Under the pieces are notes generated by a model. The model was not told where the DNA came from and did not search any database. It saw only the letters and a list, made by a program, of their open reading frames with translations. Below are positions 24,304 through 32,699 of a stretch of 64,000 nt of DNA, piece by piece. This stretch comes from Sipunculus nudus (taxonomy: Eukaryota; Annelida; Sipuncula; Golfingiida; Sipunculidae). The position numbers and the translations under genes were made by a program. Location of the stretch: positions 51,162,714-51,226,713 of the forward strand of contig CM049320.1 of NCBI GenBank assembly GCA_026874595.1. The letters are read 5' to 3'. Position 1 is the stretch's first letter. Each line of letters starts with the position of its first letter.

Positions 24304-25048
24304 TATATAAATAAATCTGTGTTTGTGTGTATACAGAATGGCCGTTTCTGTTGCCGCCTTCTTTTTTCCTGAGGGTCATCAGTGTCTTTGTAAAGAAAAC
24401 TGTTAAACACGAAAACAAATGTTTATTATGCCCATTGTTATCACTATGATTAAACATGGATATCCCTATGATCATGCACTCTTTTATTTCCCGTAATTAT
24501 GCATACCAGCTAAAAAGTAAAAGAATGTTCATTATGCACACTAATATCCCCATTCACATGCCAAATTTCCTGAATGAAATGGAAACATTCTTTTTAACTG
24601 AACAAATATGTTTCAAATATTACTATTAATATTGAATAACTATTGTAATACAGACCAGTTATTTTATGAAACATTCAACTTTTTTTGATTGTACATGTAC
24701 GTTTGCAGACCTACAAGTAAAACCATCAAAATAAGTTAAACAGACTTTTTGATGCTGCTTCACGAACTGATGGTCATGGCATGTAACAAAGTAAAGCACG
24801 ATTGTGCAGTGAAACTTTAATGATTTTCATATTTTTTGCCTGCAGGTTCATATAAACTCCCATATTTTTGTGACAAGTGTCTTATAAAATTTCTGTATTT
24901 CTTCAGGAGCCTGATGGGAGGTTTGAACATTCAACATGTACAAATTTGCTATTACTTAGATTTGTTTCCTTTGTTTCAGATTCAGCAGAATGTTACAAAG
25001 AATGAGTTTTCAGATAACATCAACCAGATCCTGCCTGAAGAAGAATAA
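699..25048 (+). CDS. TTI1: TTI1 (TELO2-interacting protein 1), C-terminal half, 15 exons
   Basis: Exons: 699-824, 2582-2645, 2892-3087, 3575-3711, 4254-4419, 5451-5555, 6346-6502, 7186-7310, 8495-8600, 14744-14826, 15322-15437, 22294-22381, 22752-22838, 23423-23545, 24980-25048. Every junction has GT/AG ends and matching phase, giving about 581 residues without an internal stop and ending in TAA. The order of recognisable TTI1 blocks is preserved: NADYLINSISLRLRRL in exon 5, HIQVVQHVIERC across exons 8/9, LLPLVHHLWPALVCRL in exon 10, CDLCGDFLYRRM in exon 11. Known family role: TTI1 is an alpha-solenoid of HEAT repeats that, with TELO2 and TTI2, forms the TTT complex, which works with HSP90 to mature PIKK kinases (mTOR, ATM, ATR, DNA-PKcs, SMG1). 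The human protein is about 1,090 residues, so the N-terminal half lies upstream of the window. Identification is from remembered family motifs, not a search. Confidence 0.9.
1757..2045 (+). repeat. tRNA-derived SINE in TTI1 intron
   Basis: A box A-like internal promoter, tggctcagagg, lies at 1768-1778 (followed by tagagcg). A box B-like gggtttgaatc lies at 1810-1820, with box spacing typical of a tRNA (about 30 bases). Downstream is a non-tRNA body containing gttcctcagtgttatgacccagc and an A-rich end (gaaacaaaataaaaatgac). The cloverleaf is degenerate and no CCA-side acceptor stem is visible, so this is a SINE rather than a tRNA gene. The 5' and 3' limits are approximate. It is transcribed in the same direction as TTI1. 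Confidence 0.65.
2582..2645 (+). CDS. TTI1: TTI1 exon
   Basis: Acceptor gttacag, donor gtaaat. The 64 bases encode a lysine/glutamate-rich link (DLVLEKKENEKLTKPELIGI) joining in phase to the previous and next exons. Confidence 0.8.
2892..3087 (+). CDS. TTI1: TTI1 exon
   Basis: Acceptor ttttacag, donor gtgaga. Encodes SLLELYLTHEYWDLPTS and ends WQICLLLEGIGNFAK, a helical HEAT-type pattern. It ends in phase 0. Confidence 0.88.
3575..3711 (+). CDS. TTI1: TTI1 exon
   Basis: Acceptor gcttgtag, donor gtagga. Encodes VIGRDFQDLMMDLLYPVLEK through to LTLLDICHSCGY, amphipathic helices typical of a HEAT repeat, with the last codon split 2+1. Confidence 0.88.
4254..4419 (+). CDS. TTI1: TTI1 exon with the most conserved block
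   Basis: Acceptor gtcgagcag, donor gtgaga. Encodes SSIEDLVYENADYLINSISL, then RLRRLNRNP, then LVDDTINE. The NADYL-NSISLRLR block is the strongest match to TTI1 family memory in this window. Confidence 0.92.
4420..5450. other. TTI1 intron without recognisable element
   Basis: Ordinary AT-rich intron. It contains an open frame of 152 codons that has no protein-like composition and no family motif, and I treat it as chance. Confidence 0.6.
5451..5555 (+). CDS. TTI1: TTI1 exon
   Basis: Acceptor tgttttag, donor gtaaga. Thirty-five codons in phase 0 at both ends, encoding IISGLDQNYDEQPFLFMRVL and AILQWFPPNK. Confidence 0.87.
6346..6502 (+). CDS. TTI1: TTI1 exon
   Basis: Acceptor preceded by a long T/C tract (tttttttttcttcag), donor gtgagt. 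Encodes a polar segment (SETKVDQQTLFNRKSWTEKL) and then DITKFFLEYHKLKQRAS, ending one base into a Gly codon. Confidence 0.86.
6640..6935. repeat. Degenerate ~30-bp minisatellite in TTI1 intron
   Basis: The phrase (a)aatactcaagcaagcactctaatgat recurs with substitutions about eight to ten times (for example near 6670, 6706, 6730, 6779, 6815, 6895). Spacing is irregular, close to 30-40 bases. Confidence 0.6.
6945..7120. repeat. Minisatellite (aaagatagcttagtaaagatagg unit)
   Basis: A run of about seven imperfect copies of a unit built from gaaagatagcttagtaaa and gataggttag, ending roughly 65 bases before the exon at 7186. It directly follows the unrelated minisatellite at 6640-6935. Confidence 0.75.
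7186..7310 (+). CDS. TTI1: TTI1 exon, acidic linker
   Basis: Acceptor aatttaag. Donor gtcagt at 7311 was chosen over the nearby gtgaga because only this keeps frame with the next exon and reproduces the family pattern HIQ-V--V-ERC. Encodes an acidic, probably disordered linker (IDEEELTKDEEIPECNGTGE). Confidence 0.82.
7430..8225. repeat. Dispersed repeat with two internal tandem segments
   Basis: The block with catccagggaggtccatg, aatctccttggaaacctga and ctgttacccata occurs at about 7635-7775 and again at about 7965-8110. It starts with a gtctgtctgtccatctttcc tract (7483-7502) and ends with a gtcatgacccctgagtcacttgttc motif (8193-8217). The same phrases recur at 40.4-42.0 kb, so this belongs to a dispersed family. 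Confidence 0.65.
8495..8600 (+). CDS. TTI1: TTI1 exon
   Basis: Acceptor tatttcag, donor gtaagt. Encodes VIERCVHVMSSPDPRVRILI then LDTVSQGAKALSSHK, matching the HEAT repeat after the acidic linker in TTI1. The last codon is split 1+2. Confidence 0.9.
8869..11187. mobile_element. TIR DNA element with CAGT-type ends, TA target duplication (2.3 kb)
   Basis: Left end aagtgaaacct (8869-) and right end read inward cagtgaaacct (from 11187) are inverted. Both continue with tgtgtc-like sequence, and further phrases 'ttcgacacaa' and 'ttcgacttcgacacat' recur in the right end. TA lies immediately outside both ends (8867-8868 and 11188-11189), the duplication expected for Tc1/mariner/pogo superfamily elements. 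CAGT ends are typical of pogo/Tigger elements. No transposase frame survives: the longest frames are under 80 codons. Hence it is non-autonomous or badly decayed. It lies in the TTI1 intron between 8600 and 14744. Confidence 0.65.
10394..10429. repeat. Perfect 16-bp palindromic hairpin
   Basis: Arms 10394-10409 and 10414-10429 are exact reverse complements (atgcggcggtatccag) with a four-base loop agtc. It is strikingly GC-rich for this AT-rich intron and lies inside the 2.3-kb TIR element. Confidence 0.9.
11993..14482. repeat. Dispersed repeat(s) of the agctcagctgactataag family, composite
   Basis: Left-end motif ttttagctcagctgactata at 11995-12014, followed by a (gtcc)n tract (12042-12075) and ttaacagggcacgttttaaa. 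Right-end motifs tgacccatgggtcc(c/t)ttgttt occur at 13860-13882 and 14460-14480, and a diverged one at 14692-14713. A second, complete and shorter copy lies at 23612-24068, which shows these motifs are ends of one repeat family. A C13 run is at 12851-12863. Confidence 0.6.
14744..14826 (+). CDS. TTI1: TTI1 exon
   Basis: Acceptor cttttgtag, donor gtgagg. Encodes VLLPLVHHLWPALVCRLSDE and then EQPVCIK, the very conserved LLPL-H--WP-LV-RL motif of TTI1. It follows an intron of 6.1 kb. Confidence 0.92.
14827..15321. other. TTI1 intron, AT-rich, nothing recognised
   Basis: Very AT-rich sequence between two solid exons. There is no repeat or coding signal beyond homopolymer-like A/T stretches. Confidence 0.6.
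15322..15437 (+). CDS. TTI1: TTI1 exon
   Basis: Acceptor cttgcacag, donor gtaagt. Encodes AFSTVHLLCDLCGDFLYRRM and LSDVLPKTYTFLEKQALI. The CGDFL-RR and DVLP motifs match the family. Confidence 0.92.
16210..16535. repeat. Dispersed repeat copy (related to 22075-22235)
   Basis: The stretch 16375-16532 (cctggcctcattgtggct, cacctgttcag, cccagcacctcagagt, gtactcccatagcagaggaa, ggatgcagatttatagtt) lines up with 22075-22235 at clear but diverged similarity. The preceding 16222-16330 (cattctgggaatgggccaag and onward) probably belongs to the same element. Confidence 0.6.
16605..17225. repeat. Two diverged tandem copies of a ~320-bp unit
   Basis: Copy 1 is about 16605-16922 and copy 2 about 16930-17225. 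Shared phrases in order are 'tgcccagt(g/c)gatg', 'acttaa(t/c)tcctccc', 'gtcatcaaact', 'ttagaacag', 'actca-gg-aaatt', 'ctgaa(c/t)taaggt' and 'ttggctactaat'. Confidence 0.7.
17310..18365. repeat. Diverged direct repeat, two copies ~740 bp apart
   Basis: 17321-17620 and 18061-18365 share 'tctggctcagccaRttagYgtg', 'gccggct', 'cacaaatgct', 'cctgtcat', 'acaattg', 'gcagRgatatatcatag' and 'ggtccatgt(g/a)tggac'. Together with 16605-17225 this makes a 1.8-kb block of duplicated intron sequence. Confidence 0.65.
19017..20700. repeat. Tandem array of ~280-bp unit, three copies, one split by an insertion
   Basis: Unit begins 'tctgttcatctgccttggga', followed by 'taaaatcactcatatctcag' and 'ttgcaggtttatacatc', and ends 'ggcaaaactggtggcaccacc'. 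Copies start at about 19017, 19296 and 20536. The second copy stops at tgcttgtgta (19500) and its remainder (gatctcacatatagctcttc) resumes at 20472, because a 967-bp element sits between. Confidence 0.85.
19503..20469. mobile_element. 967-bp TIR element with exact TA target-site duplication
   Basis: Left end ccgtatttattctaatttgg and right end (read inward) ctgtatttattccaatttgg are inverted repeats, with 22 of the first 25 bases matching. TA flanks both sides (19501-19502 and 20470-20471). The uninterrupted neighbour copy reads gtgtatagatctcac, so removal of the element plus one TA restores the tandem unit. TA duplication points to the Tc1/mariner/pogo superfamily. There is no transposase; the open frames inside are trivial, so it is non-autonomous. 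Confidence 0.88.
21499..21540. repeat. 16-bp hairpin with one mismatch
   Basis: Arms 21499-21514 (aagtacagatgcactt) and 21525-21540 (aagtgcatctgcactt) pair with one mismatch around a ten-base loop. The stem is shorter than a typical miRNA precursor. Confidence 0.75.
22075..22235. repeat. Dispersed repeat copy (related to 16375-16532)
   Basis: Same element as at 16375-16532, in the same orientation, ending about 60 bases before the exon at 22294. Its presence twice in one intron shows a dispersed family. Confidence 0.6.
22294..22381 (+). CDS. TTI1: TTI1 exon
   Basis: Acceptor cattgtag, donor gtaaac. Encodes SVQTGQPYRFTQAYKYQLVI and LQKIGELALK, in phase with the previous exon across a 6.9-kb repeat-filled intron. 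Confidence 0.88.
22752..22838 (+). CDS. TTI1: TTI1 exon
   Basis: Acceptor tttgacag, donor gtcagt. Twenty-nine codons, phase 0 at both ends: ICLQEEQLDRMMRACLPYLS and then a short RQPRPLQE tail. Confidence 0.87.
23423..23545 (+). CDS. TTI1: TTI1 exon
   Basis: Acceptor cattccag, donor gtattg. Forty-one codons, phase 0: ACVQAFCCLMQLDPDAVWLM, then LRTVYCPIVYSPPGQEFLPV. The D-D-VWL pattern resembles the C-terminal HEAT repeat of TTI1. Confidence 0.88.
23612..24068. repeat. Complete short copy of the dispersed 'agctgactataag ... catgacccatgggtcccctgttt' repeat
   Basis: Left end tttagctaagctgactataa (23613-), then ccctttgtccattgtctgtc, ccattaacaaggcactttt, ctgttggacctacaaatccc, and right end catgacccatgggtcccctg (24046-24065). 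About 455 bp long, in the TTI1 intron between 23545 and 24980. It serves as the reference for the composite copies at 12.0 and 40.4 kb. Confidence 0.7.
24236..24302. repeat. (TA)n microsatellite, ~67 bp
   Basis: Uninterrupted TA dinucleotides, in the last long TTI1 intron. Confidence 0.98.
24980..25048 (+). CDS. TTI1: TTI1 terminal exon with stop
   Basis: Acceptor ttgtttcag, preceded by a pyrimidine-rich stretch. Twenty-two codons (IQQNVTKNEFSDNINQILPE and two more Glu) then TAA. An AATAAA hexamer at 25044-25049 overlaps the stop and is unlikely to be the functional polyadenylation signal. Confidence 0.87.
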   Translation: MQQNVTKNEFSDNINQILPEEE

Positions 25049-27000
25049 AAAATATTCTGGATATAACTTTTTTCCTTTGTAAATTCCAGCTTCTCTTGCC
25101 TGGTCATTATTTTTCACTTGATGCCCAGTTTAGTTTTATCCCAAACATGGCAGATATATTGCTTACAGCAGAACAAAATAGCCACATAAAATACCTGATA
25201 CAGATTGGAGGAGAGCCTCAGGTCTTGATTCAGAGTGACAAACTGCGTCCTGCCTTGATTTACAGATAGAGTTGCTAGCAGATGGTGCTCTGATACCCCG
25301 GTCAGAAAATTATGACTGTTGGCAATGAATAGTTTGTCCGGGACTACAAAAATATGAGGAGTGCTTATGAGGGTATCGGCACTTATTAGGTCGTAAAGAG
25401 TATTTATTATCCGGAAATAAATTCAATATATGGTTCGACTCTGGTGTGCATCATGGTGCAGATTGTATTCATGCTTATGAATAAATTTTATATACCTGTT
25501 CTCTGTGTATTGGTCTTCAAGGTGAAACCTGCGGATATTTATGATTTTTTGTTAACCCCATAACTTTTGAAACATGGCATATATTTTCCGTCATATTTGA
25601 CACGCCTTTTGTTTCCAGTGATGTCTAGTACATGTTTGACAACTGAACACCTTGACATTGGTCTTCAAGGTGAAAACAGTAATAACTGTAACACTGGTAA
25701 TTGGAACGGCACAAGTGTCGAGTACATGATTTTTGTTTCATCATACCTGATCTAAAATTTATCATTAAGCATGCACCATAAAATGCACTGACTCGTAGAG
25801 GGGGCAGCTAAGCTTGGCGAACTTTAAAGCATAAGCATTGGCCCCATCAGCAGTGGTTACGCTGTGCACATCTATTCGCTCAATCCTCTGTCATGTGACT
25901 AGAAGGCCCAGTTAGTCACACGCTGTGTTAAGAGCGTAGGCTGCTACCAGAATCATGGGCTCTGTTTCTATTCTTTATGGTGTTTTATAATTTCTTTTTT
26001 TCTCATTTTCCTAAAGGGGGTCTTTCATTTACCCGTTTGTTCAAACATGGCTTTCACGGATCGTTTTTTTTTTAAGTGAAACTCTCGGAAAATTATCTCA
26101 TTAAAGTGTTCAATACAGCAGATGCTGGGAAAACTTTCTCTCAGAGTGCCATATTACATGCATAAGATCTTAAGCAAGTAAAATAAAATACAAAATAAAA
26201 TGTTAGTTCTTATGCAAAAACAGTCATTATTATAAAATTGTTAATTTGTCACAAACTGTAACCGAATTAGAAATCTAAATGTTGTTCATTGCGGGTTGTA
26301 CTAAGGGTTGCTTACTTAAGAAGTCAACTATTCAAGTCAGGTCCCATGTGATTCCATCCTAATCATAAACAAAAAAAAACATTCAGTAAGTAATGAGACT
26401 ATTGATTTGATAAGGATATTTATTTTATAACCCACATAGAAAGAAAGATTATATAATTAATCATAATGGTACATGGTGTCCGGAAGGTTATTTGTCTCCC
26501 ACCCCGTCCGTTAGAGAAATCAGTGTGGGTCGCCTGCAGACTCTGACATTATATACATCGGGGAAATCGTTCCTCAGCTGAACAGTATACAGACAATCTC
26601 GGACCCTCCTCTGGACCAACAAACTCAGACTACACCATCTAGAGCGCTGACCAAGGAGGTTGTGTCCTTTCACAAGCGTGCACAGCTTATACAAGCCTTC
26701 TTACGTCACATATCCTGGCCGCCCTTGGCCTATAGGTTTTTTATGCGGCCTAATAGCATGAATACTAAAAACATCCAGAGATAAAAGCATCGGAAAAATC
26801 AAGTTTGCAAGTGCGTTGCCGTGAATGTCTATTGTAAAAAATGCTCCTACGGGAATTGTCTAGACTAAAACTGGCAAGAACCGATTTTCTAGGAATTATA
26901 ACTGCTAAAACAAACATCAAATAAAACACCTGGGTTAACTAACTTAAATTCCCTTGCTAATATCGATACATGATACTACATATTAATGTACAACAAATTA
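25049..27000. other. Intergenic sequence after TTI1
   Basis: Contains the TTI1 3' UTR and then unrecognised sequence. From about 26460 base composition rises in GC/CpG, which may mark the start of an inserted element leading into the gypsy remnant, but I cannot define a boundary or LTR. Confidence 0.5.
25416..25485 (+). promoter_or_regulatory. Candidate TTI1 polyadenylation signals
   Basis: AATAAA occurs at 25416-25421 and 25480-25485, 370-440 bases past the TTI1 stop. Either would give a reasonable 3' UTR. No transcript evidence is available, so this is a positional guess. Confidence 0.3.
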
Positions 27001-27029
27001 GATCTGTATAATTCTTGTGATATAACTTT

Positions 27030-28145
27030 GTGATGCGCAGCATTGACATTCGAATTATTGCGATTTGAAATGCTTGAACGTCTCCATGAAGGTCATCTTG
27101 GTATCACAAAGTGCGGTTCTTTGGCACAGTCTTGTATGTGGTGGCCAATTATCTCCAAGAACAATAACGACACGGGCACGCATTTTGCAAAATGTGCTAA
27201 ATCTAGACCAAAACAAACAAAACCAATGGTTTCTTCGTTCCATCACGTCTATGGGAACGAGTAGGCATGGATTAGTTTGAAATAAAGAAAAAATATATCT
27301 CTTAGTTATTGACTACTACTCACGATAGATCGAAATCCTTCATTTGTATGTCCTCAACCGACGTTGTGAACAAGCTAAAGAACATTTTGCCACGCATGGC
27401 ATTTCAAACTTGGTGAAATCAGACAACGGCCCTCAGTTTAGTGTTCAGTTATAAAAGCACTTCGCAGAATTCTATGGGTTCACTCATGGCATCCCAAACT
27501 TGGTGAAATCAGAAAGCGGCCCTCATTTCAGTGATCAGTTATAAAAGCAGTTCGCAGAATTCTATGGGTTCACTCATGTAATCATCCCATTGCCCTCAGG
27601 CAAATTGGGAAGCAGAGAGAGCAGTTCATACCATAAAAGAGGAAGAAAAGTGATGACCCTTACCAGGACTGTTTGATAAGACCAACAACCGCCCAAACGG
27701 GAGTTTGCCTAGTGAGCTGCTTATGGGACGCTAACTAAATAACAAATTGCCGGTTCTCCGAAGTGTTCTCCCAAGTATCCATCCACAGTCGATGGAACTG
27801 AAGTGCGCAAGGCAGAAACATCGTACAGGCAGAAACAAAAACAAAACTTTGACTCCCCAACAGAACGCACGATCTGCCTCCCTCTTCTTCATCCCTGGGA
27901 AGAGGTATGGATTAGGCAAGGTAAAGTTGTAGAACTCACCGAGAATCCGCGCTCATATTTAGTGCAAACCAGTAAAGGCACCATCCATCATTATCGCACA
28001 TCCTCAGTCTCTACTGATAAAAATGTCAGTTCTGGCCAAATCAGTACTCCTGAAGCAAGCGCTAAGCAACCTGAAACCAGTCCGGAAGATGTAGTAGAGT
28101 CGCGCGAACCAGCTTGTGTAGATCCTACTGTTGGCATCTCTTAGG
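27030..28145 (+). pseudogene. Ty3/gypsy retrotransposon integrase remnant
   Basis: Reading on the + strand with frame jumps: the integrase zinc-binding region (ERLHEGHLGITKC followed by WWP, about 27073-27155), the CAKSRPKQTKP segment (about 27195-27225), a DYYSR block near 27310 holding the first catalytic Asp, the KS-[DE]-NGP-F segment near 27425 with the second, and a C-terminal piece (VWIRQGKVVELTENPRSY and THHY-like, 27905-28000). The order and motifs are those of Ty3/gypsy (Metaviridae-like) pol. There are many stops and frameshifts, no RT nearby and no LTR visible, so this is dead. Only the integrase end is preserved. Confidence 0.8.
27398..27577 (+). repeat. 90-bp tandem duplication inside the integrase remnant
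   Basis: 27398-27487 and 27488-27577 are near-identical consecutive copies starting ggcat(tt/cc)caaacttggtg and ending ttctatgggttcactcatg. The unit is exactly 30 codons and covers the region around the second catalytic Asp. Both copies share the same TTATAA stop. Confidence 0.9.
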
Positions 28146-29822
28146 TGCTCCTCGAAGAAATCTACACGCAGTGGAAGGCCTGTCAATCCTCCAGAGAAAT
28201 AAAACCTTTAAGCAAAGCTTTGTGTGTGGACTTGGCTTTCAACAACGTTATGTGAGATATTTGTGTCATTAACATGAATGCGCTTGCTGAAACAATAATC
28301 TTTGCTCGATGGGAGATGTGTTTTAAGGGGGTGAACGACATAGCAACATCGTTGGTGGGTCGCACATATGGCATGTGGCGCGAGGCGGCCATCTTGGTAA
28401 CTTCGAATGAAACGGTGAAAACCATACAGCTGGTTGTAACATAAATATATATGTATGTATATGTGTGTGTAAAAGAATCAGCCAATTTCAATATCCTCGT
28501 CACATTTAAAACTAAAAACAAAAGAAAAAGTTAACTTATTAATAATATGTTTCCTGCAGAGGAAAGTGTACAGTATTGAAACTTAACGTAAACAACTGAT
28601 ATTTTCCAATATTTAAAATTACTTTCATACTTTAATTTTCTTAGCAAATATTTAGTGTCTGGAAAGTTCCCCTCAATATAAGATGCAAAGTCGGAAGGGG
28701 GGGGGGGGGGTTTACGCCCTTGGATTTGACACACAAAATGTATATTCCAAATCATCGGAGATGTTTGAAAACGAATGACATTGATAGCCAAGATCAAAGT
28801 AGCCGAAATATATAACAGTTTTGTGATTCTCATAACTTCTGTAGTATTGAATATTTCCCCTTAAAACTAGTTAGTTTGTATCAATCAAGTTCTCGGATGA
28901 GTTCAAAATCTTGCTCCTAAAGGTCAAATCAGCTGAATTATAGTTGGTTTTTAAATTTCTGTAAACGCGATAATTTTTCAAGCATTGCATAGTATTTTGT
29001 TTCAAAACAAGATGTTTTACCAAAATAATCGGACGTGTTTAAGAACTGATGACCTCGATCTTGATGTACAAGGTCAAATCACCTGATATCACATTTTTTG
29101 TTAACCTAATAGGTTTTAGGTATTACATGTTTATTGTTCTTACAATTTGATGCACAAGCTGTGACAACCAATGTGTATGTGCGAGGAGTTTTCCACACAA
29201 TTGTAACGGGATTGTTTTACACAAGCCCTGACGTCTTTCACACTCACCCCCCCCCCCCCCCCGCAAATGGTTAATTGTCTTCAATAAACTTACAACATTA
29301 CTGATAAACAATATTACTGATAAACAATCTACATTAGAGACAAGAGAAAGAATTGACTACATCAACTGAAAGTACAACCAACATTCTTCCGCATGGCAAC
29401 AGTATTACCACAGGTTATTCTTGCCTGACTGAAAATGACTACATTAGCTCTGATGTCTCCTATTCATAATTATTGTTACACTAGCAATAACAAATAGTTT
29501 ACTCAATAAAATGCAAATTGACGATAAACACCACCTGTACATTCTGTAATTTACTCTGGAATCCCTTTAATTGAAGTTACAGTATTCTGATGAAGAAGTG
29601 TCATGGGAATCCGGTGTGGGATTTCTATGCTTTCCAGCTATCGACCATCTCGCAGTCCTTGTTCTCATTCGTACATATCAATAGACAGGTCTTGGTCACT
29701 TCTGGTAAAACAGGTACATCCCCCGGTTCTGGTCTATTTAACTCCGTTGTATTAGATCCAATATTTGTAAAGTGCGGTTCTCTCAAATAAACACAAATCC
29801 TCATCTTCTATCTGATAATTAA
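28146..29822. other. Intergenic, no gene; G14 and C16 runs
   Basis: Unrecognised AT-rich sequence with a G14 run at 28697-28710 and a C16 run at 29247-29262. No coding frame resembles a known protein. Confidence 0.6.
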
Positions 29823-29825
29823 CTA

Positions 29826-29910
29826 CGGTAAAACCCCGCTAACACGACCACCTGCGGGACCAGGATAAGTGGTCCTGTTAGCGGTGTGGTAGTGTTAACG
29901 GGGTTGTCGT
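29826..29910. mobile_element. Nested palindrome resembling pogo/Tigger-type terminal sequence
   Basis: Outer arms 29832-29851 (aaccccgctaacacgaccac) and 29886-29905 are inverted with two mismatches. An inner cgctaaca/tgttagcg pair and a ggacca/tggtcc stem sit between them. The outer arm resembles the ends of pogo/Tigger elements, so this may be two ends brought together by internal deletion. I see no clear TA duplication. Confidence 0.5.
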
Positions 29911-30489
29911 CATGCGGGAGTTCACTGTACTTCTGTCTCAGGGTCAGTACCTCAAGAGCAAACCTTAGGACTCAATTCTCCATTGTTCAATATATCAACT
30001 GTATTTACTGCCTTAATTGGTCCAAATTCATCAATTCTTTGTACTTTGTACACTTGACCATCAGGAAGTACTCTGTTCCCGATATTATTTGGTGTCGGGT
30101 CCACACAGATAATGTATTTTGTTTCTTCCACGTCCTTTACGATTCCGAAGAAACACTCTCGGTCCATCCCTAACCCGAATATCTTTACGACATCGAGTCC
30201 CTCTGTCTAGGCAATCTAGAGCATGTTGCGCTTAGGTAGTTATTGCTTTTTGCATTTTTTTTCCCGAAATACGCATTTGATGAGAATCAAGCCAATCTTC
30301 AACAGAAGCATCGTCTTCTTTATTGATCTTACTAAAACTAACATATATTTGCAAATAAGGTGTTCATTCATAAAAAGAGTGCAGAATAGCCTTCTTAGCT
30401 ATGTGGTGTAACATTATACGTGAATACTAACTCCTTCATGTAATTTGGTCAATGTTTCTTTTTTATAAAGTTGCATCTCCCACAGTTTT

Positions 30490-32670
30490 TTTTAATTAAT
30501 TTCAATACCTTTGGCCATCTTTGGCCACCAAAATCTCTGGGTCACCACACCTCTAACCCTTTCTGTACCCTGGTGTTGTTCCGTCAGGTCATGTAGATCT
30601 TCTAACACCTTACTACGTAAAACAGATTTTATAATTAGCTGGTGTATCTCACCATGGGTGTGATCTTGAATTACCCTGTACAAAACGTCATCTTTTTTTT
30701 CAGTGATTTTGTCCCATTGTTAAAACATACAACCCAATGTGATGGCTTCTCATCCCAGCTGTCTAAAATAGGCTTCATACCATCGTTCCAAGATCTCAAG
30801 AAAACTTTATAACTTGATCTCCGAAATGCATAGCATGCAGACTCTCAGTTCTATAAACGTGCAGTCATATCTAAGAGTCATCAAATGGTTGTGTCTCATC
30901 CTCCCTTTCTAAAATAGGTTTAACTCCGTGTTGAATGACTTGTTGCAAGTTAACACCACCTAACACATGATTAGAAACAGTAGCAACTTCCTGTTTAGGC
31001 AATCCTTAGTACTGTTCGGTCAAGTAAAACTGACTGGACTCCTGCTAAGAGCATCCGCATTACATTTTTTTTTGTTCAAGTTAGTAGTGTAATTTAAAAT
31101 CAAACTGGTCCAACTGCGATGCCCATCTCAGTTCTATAGCTCCCAGCGTTGCTGTCTTGATATACCGAGGTGGATTATTGTGGATTATTATATCTATATA
31201 AAACTTTAGTTCCTAGCAAATAATAGCTAAATTTCTCTGTTATGGCGTATTATAATGCCAAGAACTCAAGCTTCATTGAACTATACCGCGAGATCTTGCT
31301 TTCCGTCCGACGCAAACCTCGGCTGGCATTACAATGACAACTCTTGATCTTGAGACATTACAGCTCGTAAGCCGTTAAAGCTTGCATCTACCTTCAAATT
31401 GAGAGAAGTCCGGATATATGATAATTTGTGTATTAACCAGCAACCGCTTTATTTTTATAAATTCTTTTGTACAATCAAAATTCAAACACGCGTTTAGCAC
31501 GCGTTTTTAGAACGACTAACGAAGAATACAGCGGTGGCTCAATCTGAGAAAATTTGTCCACAAAACGTCTATAATACCCGGCCATTCCAAGAAATGTACG
31601 TGGTACTGATTCTCATTTAGGCTCTGGCCATTCAGCCACTGCACGCACCTTCTCAGGATGTGTGCTGATTCCGTCCCCTGTAAAACAATGTTAGAAAAAT
31701 TAACTTCCTTCTTATAGAACTGACACTTAAATGGCTTAAGCTTCAAACCATGCTGTTCCAAACGGTTAAACAGCGTATCTAATGATGTTCCTCGCAAGTT
31801 TTATGAGTATAATAACATGTCATCTAAAAACACCAATATACTCAAATACTCTGGTCACCAATTCAAGTTTCCATCAAGAACGTCGACGGTCCGTTACAAA
31901 CACCTTACGGCATCCACAATAAAATCAACTAAACCACCCGTCTCCACACTGAACGCAGTTTTATGTACACCATCTGGCCCCAACTCCCACTGCAGATAGC
32001 TCTACGCCGAATCCAAAGAACTGAAATAAACTGCACCTTAAATCCATTATACAGTTCTTTCAATACTTTGGAGGTTATCTGCGTCTTTACAGATTTTCCA
32101 GTTCAACGGACGGTAGTCAAAACACATGTGCAACCAATCATCACGCTTCTCACTAACACTATTGTTGCTGCATAGGCGCTATAGCTCCTCCGAATAAGGC
32201 CTTGGTCAGGTTATATATCCAAATTCTAATTAAATTTCCGCTGTAGATCATGTGTGAACCACTTGTGCGGTACCTTAACCGGAACATCATCTGTTTTATG
32301 TATTGCATGTCTGACAGTATTTGTAGGGCCAATACCCTCATTATCCTAACAAAATACATTAGGAAGTATCGGTTAGAGTTGATGAAATTTCTCTCCTTGT
32401 TTCCGGGTTAAACTCCTATTATCCAAATCAAAGTTAACAGATTCATTCTCTGGATCATTCCGATATTCTTCCCGCGCATACTTTATTTCATATGTGGCTG
32501 AATCCTTCAAATGAACAAGCAATAAGGTGACGATCTCCATTCCAATATGGCCTGTGACAACAATGCTAATCTGGCCTCTAGTATCCTTCATCAAGGCGGT
32601 CAGGCTCCTCATCATATTAACATAATTTGCGGGCGATATACATAACACGAAGAGAGTTCCCACTTACATT
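30490..32670 (-). pseudogene. Ty3/gypsy pol remnant, minus strand (RT, RNase H, integrase N-terminus)
   Basis: Read on the minus strand from high to low coordinates: a linker before RT (NFDLDNRSLTRKQ, about 32425); the RT DYRPLN motif at 32101-32118; the RT catalytic FLDD at 31819-31830, followed by TLFNRLEQHGLKLKPFKCQF (31780-31700); an RNase H part (ELRWASQLDQF, about 31090-31140); and the integrase zinc-binding H--H-like segment ending RFWWPKMAKG (30500-30600). The order is that of a Ty3/gypsy polyprotein. Each piece is in a different frame or interrupted, so it is non-functional. It is opposite in strand to the integrase remnant at 27.0-28.1 kb and therefore a separate insertion. A further open stretch at 29952-30167 (minus) may be its 3' part, but I cannot name it. 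Confidence 0.8.
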
Positions 32671-32699
32671 ACTATCCCTAGCACATTAGACTCAACTGC

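Noticed and set aside
24206-24475. Open frames rich in alternating Tyr-Ile (also at 34.2, 51.6, 56.3, 62.6 kb)
   Set aside because: Translations of (TA)n microsatellites, not proteins.
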